In this document: one piece after another, positions 7,196 through 14,699 of the stretch
Numbering within the stretch: the stretch's first letter is position 1
Layout of the letters: each line of letters starts with the position of its first letter
NCBI RefSeq assembly: GCF_024102715.1
Contig: NZ_JAGFJM010000081.1
Location: forward strand, 34,533 to 98,532
Direction: 5' to 3'
Origin: Nitrosomonas communis
GTDB taxonomy: Bacteria > Pseudomonadota > Gammaproteobacteria > Burkholderiales > Nitrosomonadaceae
Length of the DNA stretch: 64,000 nt
The notes under the pieces: generated by a model
Told to the model about the DNA's origin: nothing
The model's input: the letters and a program-made list of their open reading frames with translations, nothing else
Databases searched by the model: none
Made by a program: the position numbers and the translations under genes

Positions 7196-9364
7196 ATGTC
7201 TACAAAAAATACACAGTTGGGCGAAGTGACCATTTTGGTAACCGCTGACGACCCCAAAATCCAAAATACCCCAATAAGAAATGCTCGAGTTACCCTTCAA
7301 AGTAAAGAAAGCGGAGGGCAAACTCGGCAGAGATCTAGAACGAAAGAAAACGTCGGAGAATATTCGGATGATTCTTCTTGTGAAGAAAAGATTTTTTATA
7401 GGAAAGAAACGAATGAAGATGCTCTCGCCATTTTTGAAGTACCTGCTGGCGACTATGAAATCTGTTGTGAAGCTTTTGAAGTTTGCTCTAAACCAGAGAT
7501 CATCACGGTTACCCCGGGAAACTGCATCACCAAAACAATAGTCGTCCCATTAAGGTTTAACATTGAATGGGGAGCTCTCACAGAAGACTGCCAAGGATCA
7601 GAATTTAACGCTTGTGCTCAGGCTGATGAGGGAACGACGTGGATTTTCAGAGCTTCAGCAGCAGTACAACCGGGAAACCGGGTATTCAGATGGACAACAA
7701 GTGGCGGTAGTTTTTATGAATCGGATACCACACGGGATATAGTGCATCTCAATACCCGTGGGCATGTTGGTGAAACGAAGGTCAGTGTCACAATGAGTGA
7801 AATAGGAAGTGCTTCCACTACCTTGGCAGCAACTGTCTTCTCAAAGCGGTCACCCATAACCAATGTTGGAGGCAATCTTAACGTCTCGCTGACGCGCACG
7901 GAGACCTCTTTCACGGAAGACACCGCGTTTTGGACAGGTATCCGTAATAGCACCGATGCACTCTCGTTCAATAATTATCTTCGTTTCATGGATTGGATTT
8001 TTTGCGGTGGGGAGCCTCCAAATTCAGAAAACAGTCCAGAATATAGCTTTGAAGATGGGCGTTTTCCTAAGAAGCAAATAGAATACGTTCGCCTGCAAAA
8101 GCAACGCTTCCTTTCCTTTACCGATTCTGATACCTATCGCGTCGTGAAGGCGGCTACCGAAGCCTTCGTGATGGTCAATTGCGGCGTCCAGCAGGAGCCG
8201 TTACCTTTTGATCTGAATTCGAATCGCCCAAATCGTGATGATGCCTATCTCGATCGCAGGGATTTACCCATTCCAGACGTGGGATTGAGCAACGCTTTCG
8301 GTCAATATCTCGTACCCGTAAATGGCGACAAAACCCTGCCTTATCTCGCGGTTATTCGCCGAAAATTACCAGATATTCCCATCAAGACAACCGTGTTCGA
8401 AAACGCCACTCCGAGAAATTTCGGAGTTGAACAAGCTGAAATACTCGATAATTGCTTCGGGATATTGCAAGACAAGCTTGCCAACCCTTGCTTGCTGGAG
8501 CTCATCTGGTCTTACTGGCACGAAGAAGGCATGCTGGTACAAACGATGAACGCCCTCTCTCGACGCTTCCAGAACATACGCTCGTCTGCCAAAGACCCGC
8601 TCGCCAATCTGGAGATGGATCCCTTGCGCCCGCTTAACAATCTGCTATGGAGCTACATTCAGGATGAGCAACATCGGCTGACGATTAATCGCCGCAACTA
8701 CGAGTACGATCATCATTACGGTCTGCGGCTGGAAGGCAAGGCGGTGCAGGATTTTCGCCCGGTAGACACACGCTCGAAATTCCTGGAAGCTTTCCACCAC
8801 TTGTTGCGCTTGTGCACCGTGTTCTATAAGCAGGATGACGATACCACAGTCAAGGCCGATGCCTTCCCGGTGCTCAATGCCCTCAAGGAAGTGCATTTGA
8901 TCCTTTCCCAGGGCGCGCATAACCAGTTCGGCGATTTGCCGTCGACTTCCCGTATCGAAATGCTGATGCAGCAGTGGCTACTCGCCAGACCCGAATTCCG
9001 GGAATTGCTGCCGACCCGCATCATGGTGGCTTACCCTGAACCCTGGATGGATCGTGTCGATGCGATGAAGAAACTGCAGGGATGGACCGACACCAGTGTA
9101 TTGCACTTCCGTAACCTGGGCATGTTCGGCGAGCAGCTATTGCTTTCCATCCGCTGGGGTCACTGGAGCGATGAATTCGAGCCGGTGAAGGCGCTCAATT
9201 GGGCACGGTTCTTCCGTCCGCAGGCGCAGGGCTACATCCATGCTTACCGAGCCGCAACGGGCGTGGATCTGTCGGCTGATCCGACGGTGAATGCGCGCGT
9301 GGATTCCACTTTGCCATCGGTGTTGTTGCAGAGGCGGCTGGCAAGCCAACAGCGGGTAAGTTGA
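7196..9364 (+). CDS. 722-residue protein of unknown function with N-terminal beta-sandwich domain
   Basis: Residues about 8-115 look like a carboxypeptidase-regulatory/Cna-B type beta-sandwich (NARVTLQS, ALAIFEVPAGDYEICCEAF, ITVTPGN). They are followed by a second Ig-like segment (about 150-230), then a long alpha-rich region without recognised motifs (about 260-722, with HWSDEFEPVKALNWARFFRPQ truncated here to HWSDEFEPVKALNW and GYIHAYRAATGVDL near the end). There is no signal peptide. ATG 7196 with AAGGAGA at 7183-7189 is preferred to the upstream TTG 7166, which overlaps the previous gene. Codons in the first 360 bases are more AT-rich than in the rest, hinting at a mosaic origin. Its place between a metalloprotein and a PLP enzyme in one transcript suggests a structural or scaffold part of the cassette. 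Confidence 0.7.
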   Translation: MSTKNTQLGEVTILVTADDPKIQNTPIRNARVTLQSKESGGQTRQRSRTKENVGEYSDDSSCEEKIFYRKETNEDALAIFEVPAGDYEICCEAFEVCSKPEIITVTPGNCITKTIVVPLRFNIEWGALTEDCQGSEFNACAQADEGTTWIFRASAAVQPGNRVFRWTTSGGSFYESDTTRDIVHLNTRGHVGETKVSVTMSEIGSASTTLAATVFSKRSPITNVGGNLNVSLTRTETSFTEDTAFWTGIRNSTDALSFNNYLRFMDWIFCGGEPPNSENSPEYSFEDGRFPKKQIEYVRLQKQRFLSFTDSDTYRVVKAATEAFVMVNCGVQQEPLPFDLNSNRPNRDDAYLDRRDLPIPDVGLSNAFGQYLVPVNGDKTLPYLAVIRRKLPDIPIKTTVFENATPRNFGVEQAEILDNCFGILQDKLANPCLLELIWSYWHEEGMLVQTMNALSRRFQNIRSSAKDPLANLEMDPLRPLNNLLWSYIQDEQHRLTINRRNYEYDHHYGLRLEGKAVQDFRPVDTRSKFLEAFHHLLRLCTVFYKQDDDTTVKADAFPVLNALKEVHLILSQGAHNQFGDLPSTSRIEMLMQQWLLARPEFRELLPTRIMVAYPEPWMDRVDAMKKLQGWTDTSVLHFRNLGMFGEQLLLSIRWGHWSDEFEPVKALNWARFFRPQAQGYIHAYRAATGVDLSADPTVNARVDSTLPSVLLQRRLASQQRVS

Positions 9365-9375
9365 GATGCGCCGCC

Positions 9376-10503
9376 ATGATCAACTTTACCTCGGCCCTCT
9401 ACCTTGGATTGCACCACCCGAGCCGGCTGCTGCAGCCCTGGCAGCAGCTCACCTTGGGTGTGCCGGCTGCACTGGCCGAGCCGCCCGGCGCCGAGGAATT
9501 CGCTCAGAAACTGGCACGGTTACAGGGTTGCGAGCGAGGCGTGCTGATGCCTTCTACCTTGCATCTCTTCTGGGACTTATTCGGGATGTTGTGCCAGCAG
9601 CCGGTAACGTTGTATCTGGACGAGGGAACCTATGCGATTGCCCGCTGGGGGATGGAGCGTTTAAGCGCAAGAGGGGTGGCTGTTCACCCCTTTCGCCACC
9701 ACGATGCCAATGCGCTTTTATCGAAAATTACGCTTCAGGCGCGTAACAGGAAATATCCGGTGGTGGTCGCCAATGGCTTCTGTCCCGCATGTGGCACGGC
9801 AGCGCCTATCGGTGACTATCTGGAAATTGTCAGGCGTTTTGGCGGCCTGCTGGTTCTGGACGATACGCAGGCGCTCGGCATCTTGGGAGAAGCACCCGCA
9901 GTGTACGGCCCCTACGGTCATGGCGGGGGAGGTGTTTTGCGTTGGAGTGGGCATTTCGGCCCGGACATCCTGGTGGGTTCTTCTCTGGCCAAAGGATTGG
10001 GCGTGCCAGTGGCAGTGCTCACAGGGAGTGAACGTTTGCTCAGGCGCTTTGCAGTCGCAAGCGACACGCGTGTCCATAGCAGTCCGCCTTCGGTGGCCGT
10101 TATTCAAGCCGCTGCCCATGCGCTGGCCGTCAACCGACTTCAGGGCAATCTGCTGAGACGAAGGCTGGCACAGCGGATCGGACAATTCCGCAAAGGATTG
10201 GCACACATTGGATGGTCTTCCACGGGTGGCTGGTTTCCGGTGCAGACCCTGCGTGGCATCGCGGGGAAAGCGGCGATACGGCTGCATCAGCGTCTTTCTC
10301 AGTGGGGTGTTCAAACCATATTGGCACGGCCACGCCATGACAGAGAAGCCCATCTGAGTTTTTTGCTCACGGCGCGGCATCGTGAAAGGGAGATTGAGCG
10401 ATGTATAGACATGCTGGACACATTGGCCCATGAGGCCAAAATGCCAATAAACAACGAACAACTTAAGGGACAGTCAGCTTCGGCCTGTCAGTCAAGAGGG
10501 TGA
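9376..10503 (+). CDS. alpha-oxoamine-synthase-like PLP enzyme (fold type I)
   Basis: The 375-residue protein resembles 8-amino-7-oxononanoate and 2-amino-3-ketobutyrate synthases: YPVVVANGFCPACG, a cofactor-binding LLVLDDTQALGILG, and VGSSLAKGLGVPVAVLTG carrying the presumptive Schiff-base lysine. The usual DE-x-H-S signature is replaced by DDTQ, so the substrate is probably not that of BioF or Kbl. The start is ATG 9376, eleven bases after the previous stop; an in-frame TTG overlaps that stop. A biosynthetic enzyme inside a cassette of hydrolases suggests it makes or attaches a small aminoketone, but the sequence gives no direct clue to the acceptor. Confidence 0.78.
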   Translation: MINFTSALYLGLHHPSRLLQPWQQLTLGVPAALAEPPGAEEFAQKLARLQGCERGVLMPSTLHLFWDLFGMLCQQPVTLYLDEGTYAIARWGMERLSARGVAVHPFRHHDANALLSKITLQARNRKYPVVVANGFCPACGTAAPIGDYLEIVRRFGGLLVLDDTQALGILGEAPAVYGPYGHGGGGVLRWSGHFGPDILVGSSLAKGLGVPVAVLTGSERLLRRFAVASDTRVHSSPPSVAVIQAAAHALAVNRLQGNLLRRRLAQRIGQFRKGLAHIGWSSTGGWFPVQTLRGIAGKAAIRLHQRLSQWGVQTILARPRHDREAHLSFLLTARHREREIERCIDMLDTLAHEAKMPINNEQLKGQSASACQSRG

Positions 10504-10526
10504 CCCACATCTTTAAGAGGTGAATC

Positions 10527-12500
10527 ATGAATCAAGAATTCAGCTTTGAAACGATACCTTTGATACCTTTCGAAATCGAACCCGAATTCCAGAACGAACT
10601 ATTCGAAGAGGAAAGCGAACGGGGGCGGCGGGGCGTTTATGGGGGCGGGCGTCGATACAGCGGCTCGCGCGCTCGGCTGGGATTGCGCCCGAAAGGAGTC
10701 AAACGCCCACCGACTGCAAGGCCTCGACCAATCCGCCTTCCGGTCTCAAGGCCTAAACCAATCTTGAGGGGACGTCGGCGGCCGTGGGGGATAATGCGTG
10801 AACCTTATGGTATCGTAAGCGAGCCCTATCCGATTGAACCGGTACCGTTTGGCTCGGAGCGAGTGCGCTGGCTGCAAGACTGTCTGAATCAGGTGCTGGG
10901 CACGCAATTGCCGGTGACAGGCACCATGGGACCGGAAACGCGCAGCGCCGTCAGGAGCTTTCAACGGCAGCAAGGCCTCAGGGCAACCGGTATTGCCGGT
11001 CCCGATACCGAAGAGGCGTTGAGGTCCGCTTGCGAAAGGCGGGGTGGCCAGCCGTCAGCGGAGGAAATGGAGTTCGATGCAGGTTACGAAGGCGAATGGC
11101 TGGAAATGGAATTGCCTGTAGACTTTCAAACCAATTTTCAAACGCTCGTGCGCCGCATGAAAGCAAAACACCAGGCATTATGGGATAGCGGACGATGTTA
11201 TCCATTGTCGCAATGGAACAGTGCACCTCAGCAAGGGGGAGTATATCTTCTCATTTTCCGCAGTCGCTCGCCCAGTGGCCACATTGGTTATGTCGGCGAG
11301 ACCGGCAATCTTTATGTACGGATGGGTGTACATCACCGGCAAATAAGATCCCATGGTCTCGACCCAGATAATTATGCTTTCTGTTGGTATCCAACACCCC
11401 GACACAAATCGATCGAAGAGAGTATCCGGTCAACTTTGAACCCAACGGGCCTGGTCACCAATCAGCGAGAGCTCGAAATAGCGCTGGAAAGCCCCTTCAG
11501 CGAAGTGGAAGAAATCGAACTCGCTGCGGAATTGTTATCGATTTCCAGCGAGGAAGAGCTGGATCAGTTTCTCGGCAAGCTGTTCAAGGGAATAGGCAGG
11601 GGCATCAAGAAAGCGGGTCGCTTCATCGGCAAACGCGTGCTGCCTGTACTGGGCAGAGGGCTGAAAACCCTGGCAAAGGCAGCACTCCCGGTCGCGGGCA
11701 AAGTATTGGGCTCCTTTATTCCAATACCGGGCGTCGGCACGGCGATCGGTGGTGCTGTGGGATCAGCGCTGAGCAAAGCACTGGAACTTGAAGTCAGTGG
11801 CTTGAACGCGGAAGAAGCAGAATTGGAAAGGGCACGGCGCTTTGTCCGTATTGCAGGCACAGCGATCCGCCAGGCAGCCTTGTCATCGCCCGACATCGAC
11901 GCGGAGCTCGTCGTTAATGAAGCGATTATGAGTGCGGCTCGGAAACATCTGCCTTATCTCCACTTGAGTGAATCCAAACAATTAGGGATGCCCGGCACAG
12001 CGCAACAAGGCCGATGGCTGCGCCGTGGTGACAAGATCGTTGTATTGGGAGCATCGAAGAACAACATGATGAATTCCGTCCCATCGCAAGATTTCTCGAG
12101 TGGATTGAAAGAAGTAGACATGCTGGATGAATTCGAGCTGGAATCTCCATTCAGTGCGTTCGATGCAGAAAGCAGTACCGGCGAACTCGAAACACACCGT
12201 GACCAGAAAAATTGGTACTATTTCGACGCCTGGTTACGTCCGACGAAGGGTAATGTTCGACGTCTCCAGGAACAGGGTCCTTCACTTATGACGGCGACGA
12301 ATGCGAAAAACTTTTGCCAAGGCATGTGTCAGAAATTTACTGGACCCTCTAGTGGGTTGAACGGAACAGTCGTCACGCGTTGCTGGGTATGGCTTCCGCA
12401 GTCCAAAAAATGGAGTCCTTGCAAACGCACCAGTATGAGCGGGACTGGATCGTTCTCGTGCGGAGTGTTCTGCTCTGACGAGACTCCGGAGCTGAAATGA
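10527..12500 (+). CDS. peptidoglycan-binding / GIY-YIG / glycine-zipper multidomain protein
   Basis: The domains of this 657-residue protein in order are: acidic aromatic leader (1-30); Arg/Pro-rich linker (31-105); PG_binding_1 domain (about 108-170, VRWLQDCLNQVLG, GPETRSAVRSFQRQQGL, GPDTEEAL); GIY-YIG nuclease domain (238-312) with GVYLL, IGYVGETGNLYVRMGVHHR, the catalytic-type glutamate in SIEESI and LNPTGLVTN; a full copy of the small-protein module (320-509: LESPFSEVEEIELAAELL, glycine zipper, GRWLRRGDKIVVLGA); and a Cys-rich tail (about 550-657, six cysteines) after a second ELESPF at 537-542. The start ATG 10527 follows AAGAGG. It looks like an exported effector that combines cell-wall targeting, a nuclease and the shared module. 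Cleavage activity is inferred from the motifs. Confidence 0.8.
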   Translation: MNQEFSFETIPLIPFEIEPEFQNELFEEESERGRRGVYGGGRRYSGSRARLGLRPKGVKRPPTARPRPIRLPVSRPKPILRGRRRPWGIMREPYGIVSEPYPIEPVPFGSERVRWLQDCLNQVLGTQLPVTGTMGPETRSAVRSFQRQQGLRATGIAGPDTEEALRSACERRGGQPSAEEMEFDAGYEGEWLEMELPVDFQTNFQTLVRRMKAKHQALWDSGRCYPLSQWNSAPQQGGVYLLIFRSRSPSGHIGYVGETGNLYVRMGVHHRQIRSHGLDPDNYAFCWYPTPRHKSIEESIRSTLNPTGLVTNQRELEIALESPFSEVEEIELAAELLSISSEEELDQFLGKLFKGIGRGIKKAGRFIGKRVLPVLGRGLKTLAKAALPVAGKVLGSFIPIPGVGTAIGGAVGSALSKALELEVSGLNAEEAELERARRFVRIAGTAIRQAALSSPDIDAELVVNEAIMSAARKHLPYLHLSESKQLGMPGTAQQGRWLRRGDKIVVLGASKNNMMNSVPSQDFSSGLKEVDMLDEFELESPFSAFDAESSTGELETHRDQKNWYYFDAWLRPTKGNVRRLQEQGPSLMTATNAKNFCQGMCQKFTGPSSGLNGTVVTRCWVWLPQSKKWSPCKRTSMSGTGSFSCGVFCSDETPELK

Positions 12501-13897
12501 GCGCCTTGGGGTCGATGGAGTTGGGGCTGGAGAACCCATTTGACGAAACGGATGCGCTGTTCGGTTCGTTCAATCCTCCAGGACCAGGGATCTCTTGTGA
12601 CGGCTCACAGTTCGAAAAAGCAAATTCCTTGGTGAGCGATACCCCCGTTCCAGGCCACTTTTACAAAATCAAGTATGGCGGAGGTGGCCTTCTCGAAACG
12701 GCGGGACGCGCTTATGGCCTCAAGCCGAGCGCGGAACGCCTGAAGCGTGCACAAACCATCAACAGCCATCCATTGAATATCAAATTCTGGCGGCCACCCG
12801 GAAATACTTTCGAACGCAAATATTTCGGGAAAGGCGTGATTTCGTTCTCGCCCCGCTTCACTTGTGGCAACAGGAAATGCTTCGCCACGATCTGGATCCC
12901 GCCGGTGACGTATGTCTACCCCTTCCTGGGTCTCGGTACCGCGATCGACAGTTTTGACGAGCCGGTCGACCCCCGTCAGTCCCAACGGGAATGGGGCAAA
13001 GAAAGCGCCTCCGGCCGCTTGTCGGCTGGACGTCGTATCGATATGACGAAAGTGCCGTTCAGGTGGATATGCCGCTTGCGGGTGTATTTAGAATGGCCAA
13101 ATGAGGAAATCAAACAATCCTTTGCGACCGGTACGCTCGTCGGTCCGCGGCACGTGCTCACGGCTGCGCATGTTTTTGATGCGAATTGGCAAAACGATCC
13201 TGCTACACCTGCCAAAGTAGTCGCCATCCATGTTGCCGCCGGCGCCGATGGCTTGCGAATTCCATTTTGGTATTCGAAGACGAAGCCTGATGATTGGCAG
13301 TCACACCCCAATTGGCGGTCCAGTCACTTCGACTCACGCTTCGATTTCGGCCTGATCAGGTTGCCCAACCCACCCATCGCGTATCGAAGATTTAGTAAAC
13401 TGAAGAACAAGACGCTAAGTTTCTGGGGCAACGCGGGAGAAGTAGACGGCACCTTCTTGCTGCCCGTCGATGTCTTACCCGAATATGGCATACGGACGCT
13501 GACTGGAAAAGCGCTCAATATTTGCGGCTATCGAAAAAATGACAACGGCCGGTCCATACTTCTTCCAGCCACGGTCAGAAGTGTGAGTTCCACTGCGGGA
13601 AAGCGGCCAGTCCGTCAACTTATTACCTATGCCGCCGATACCTCTCAAGGCATTAGCGGGTCTCCGGTTTGGTATTGGGATAAAAAATCAAAGAGGCGGT
13701 ATCTGATCGCGGTTCACCACGGCGATTGCGGCAATTGTGAAACACCCCCTGCTTTAGATAGCTGCACGACGCAATGGGTCGGCGAAGACTGTATGAGCGA
13801 CCCCAAAATCGGCGTCCTGCTGACGCAGCAGGTGGTCAGGCAGGTACGTGGTTGGATAAACGAGGACTACGACGTGAAGAGAGACATCGCCTTATGA
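12497..13897 (+). CDS. trypsin-fold serine protease with LysM-like N-terminal region
   Basis: The 466-residue protein has the chymotrypsin-family triad in order: LTAAHV (His225), RFDFGLIRL (Asp283) and QGISGSPVW (Ser387). Residues about 54-125 (FYKIKYGGGGLLETAGRAYGL, here FYKIKYGGGG then LLETAGRAYGL, and later RAQTINSHPLN) resemble a LysM repeat. The start region contains ELGLENPFDE, close to the LESPF motif of the neighbouring proteins. No signal peptide is evident. ATG 12497 overlaps the TGA of the preceding gene (ATGA), indicating translational coupling. The protein is probably exported with the other cassette members; its substrate could be cell-wall proteins or the acidic-leader proteins themselves. 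Confidence 0.82.
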   Translation: MSALGSMELGLENPFDETDALFGSFNPPGPGISCDGSQFEKANSLVSDTPVPGHFYKIKYGGGGLLETAGRAYGLKPSAERLKRAQTINSHPLNIKFWRPPGNTFERKYFGKGVISFSPRFTCGNRKCFATIWIPPVTYVYPFLGLGTAIDSFDEPVDPRQSQREWGKESASGRLSAGRRIDMTKVPFRWICRLRVYLEWPNEEIKQSFATGTLVGPRHVLTAAHVFDANWQNDPATPAKVVAIHVAAGADGLRIPFWYSKTKPDDWQSHPNWRSSHFDSRFDFGLIRLPNPPIAYRRFSKLKNKTLSFWGNAGEVDGTFLLPVDVLPEYGIRTLTGKALNICGYRKNDNGRSILLPATVRSVSSTAGKRPVRQLITYAADTSQGISGSPVWYWDKKSKRRYLIAVHHGDCGNCETPPALDSCTTQWVGEDCMSDPKIGVLLTQQVVRQVRGWINEDYDVKRDIAL

Positions 13898-14676
13898 TCA
13901 TCGATTGCCACTGCCACGCCGGAATAGGTGATGGCCTAACCGGACCATGGGATACCCGGGCACCCTTGCAGAATTATTTGCGCCGCGCAGCGGCAGCAGG
14001 GATTCATCGCACGGTGTTGTTTTCTGCATTTCATTCGAACTACACCGTCGCCAATCAGCAAGTGGCGCGCATTGTGACGAGCAAGCCTGAGCGCTTTTAC
14101 GGCTTTGCCTTCGCGCATGCTGAACGGGATCGAGGGCATGTGCACGAGCTGGTTGGCATAGCCGTTAAACGCTACGGATTCGTTGGTATCAAGGTACACC
14201 GTCACGATGCTGCCATCACGCGGGAGATCTGTGCGGCTGCACGGGTCTATGCTTTGCCGGTGCTGTACGATGTCGCGGGTGAAGTATCTGTTTGTGAACT
14301 GCTGGCCCAGGAGTATCCAGACGTCAATTTTATCATTCCACATCTTGGCAGCTTTGCCGATGACTGGCGCGCCCAATTGTCCATGATTGACCATCTGGTT
14401 CGCCATCCCAATATGTATGCCGATACCTCTGGCGTACGACGCTTTGATCTGCTGGAACAAGCGGTCAAACGGGCAGGAGCGACTAAGCTTTTGTTCGGCT
14501 CGGATGGTCCCTGGCTGCACCCGGCGGTCGAACTTGCAAAAATCAAGGCATTGCGCTTGCCGCCCTTCCAGGAAAGCTTGATTCTGGGAAGAAATTTTGA
14601 AAACTTGATCAGCACAGCTTGGCGACGTAGGGTGATACCCACTGGCACACAGCTTGCGAAGCGAGTCATCGAATAA
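13894..14676 (+). CDS. amidohydrolase-2 superfamily metal-dependent hydrolase
   Basis: The 260-residue TIM-barrel hydrolase starts MIIDCHCHAGIGDG, giving the metal-binding His-x-His, and has GIKVHRH, IIPHLGSF and LLFGSDGPW, the strand motifs of the amidohydrolase 2 (TatD/decarboxylase-like) group. ATG 13894 overlaps the protease stop as ATGA, so it is translationally coupled. It is the last gene of the plus-strand island and ends 9 bp from the convergent regulator gene. The substrate cannot be deduced. Pairing with the PLP enzyme in one transcript suggests a small-molecule tailoring or immunity chemistry, which is inference. Confidence 0.8.
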   Translation: MIIDCHCHAGIGDGLTGPWDTRAPLQNYLRRAAAAGIHRTVLFSAFHSNYTVANQQVARIVTSKPERFYGFAFAHAERDRGHVHELVGIAVKRYGFVGIKVHRHDAAITREICAAARVYALPVLYDVAGEVSVCELLAQEYPDVNFIIPHLGSFADDWRAQLSMIDHLVRHPNMYADTSGVRRFDLLEQAVKRAGATKLLFGSDGPWLHPAVELAKIKALRLPPFQESLILGRNFENLISTAWRRRVIPTGTQLAKRVIE

Positions 14677-14680
14677 CCAA

Positions 14681-14699
14681 AACAATTACAAAAATTGTT
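14681..14699. terminator. weak hairpin between convergent genes
   Basis: AACAATT-ACAAA-AATTGTT is a perfect 7-bp inverted repeat in the gap of the convergent amidohydrolase and regulator genes and overlaps the end of the regulator frame. It is AT-only apart from one pair, so termination strength is doubtful. Confidence 0.3.

Noticed and set aside
9718-10461. 247-codon minus-strand frame inside the PLP enzyme gene
   Set aside because: The plus-strand frame has clear PLP-enzyme motifs; the reverse frame has none and is a shadow of it.
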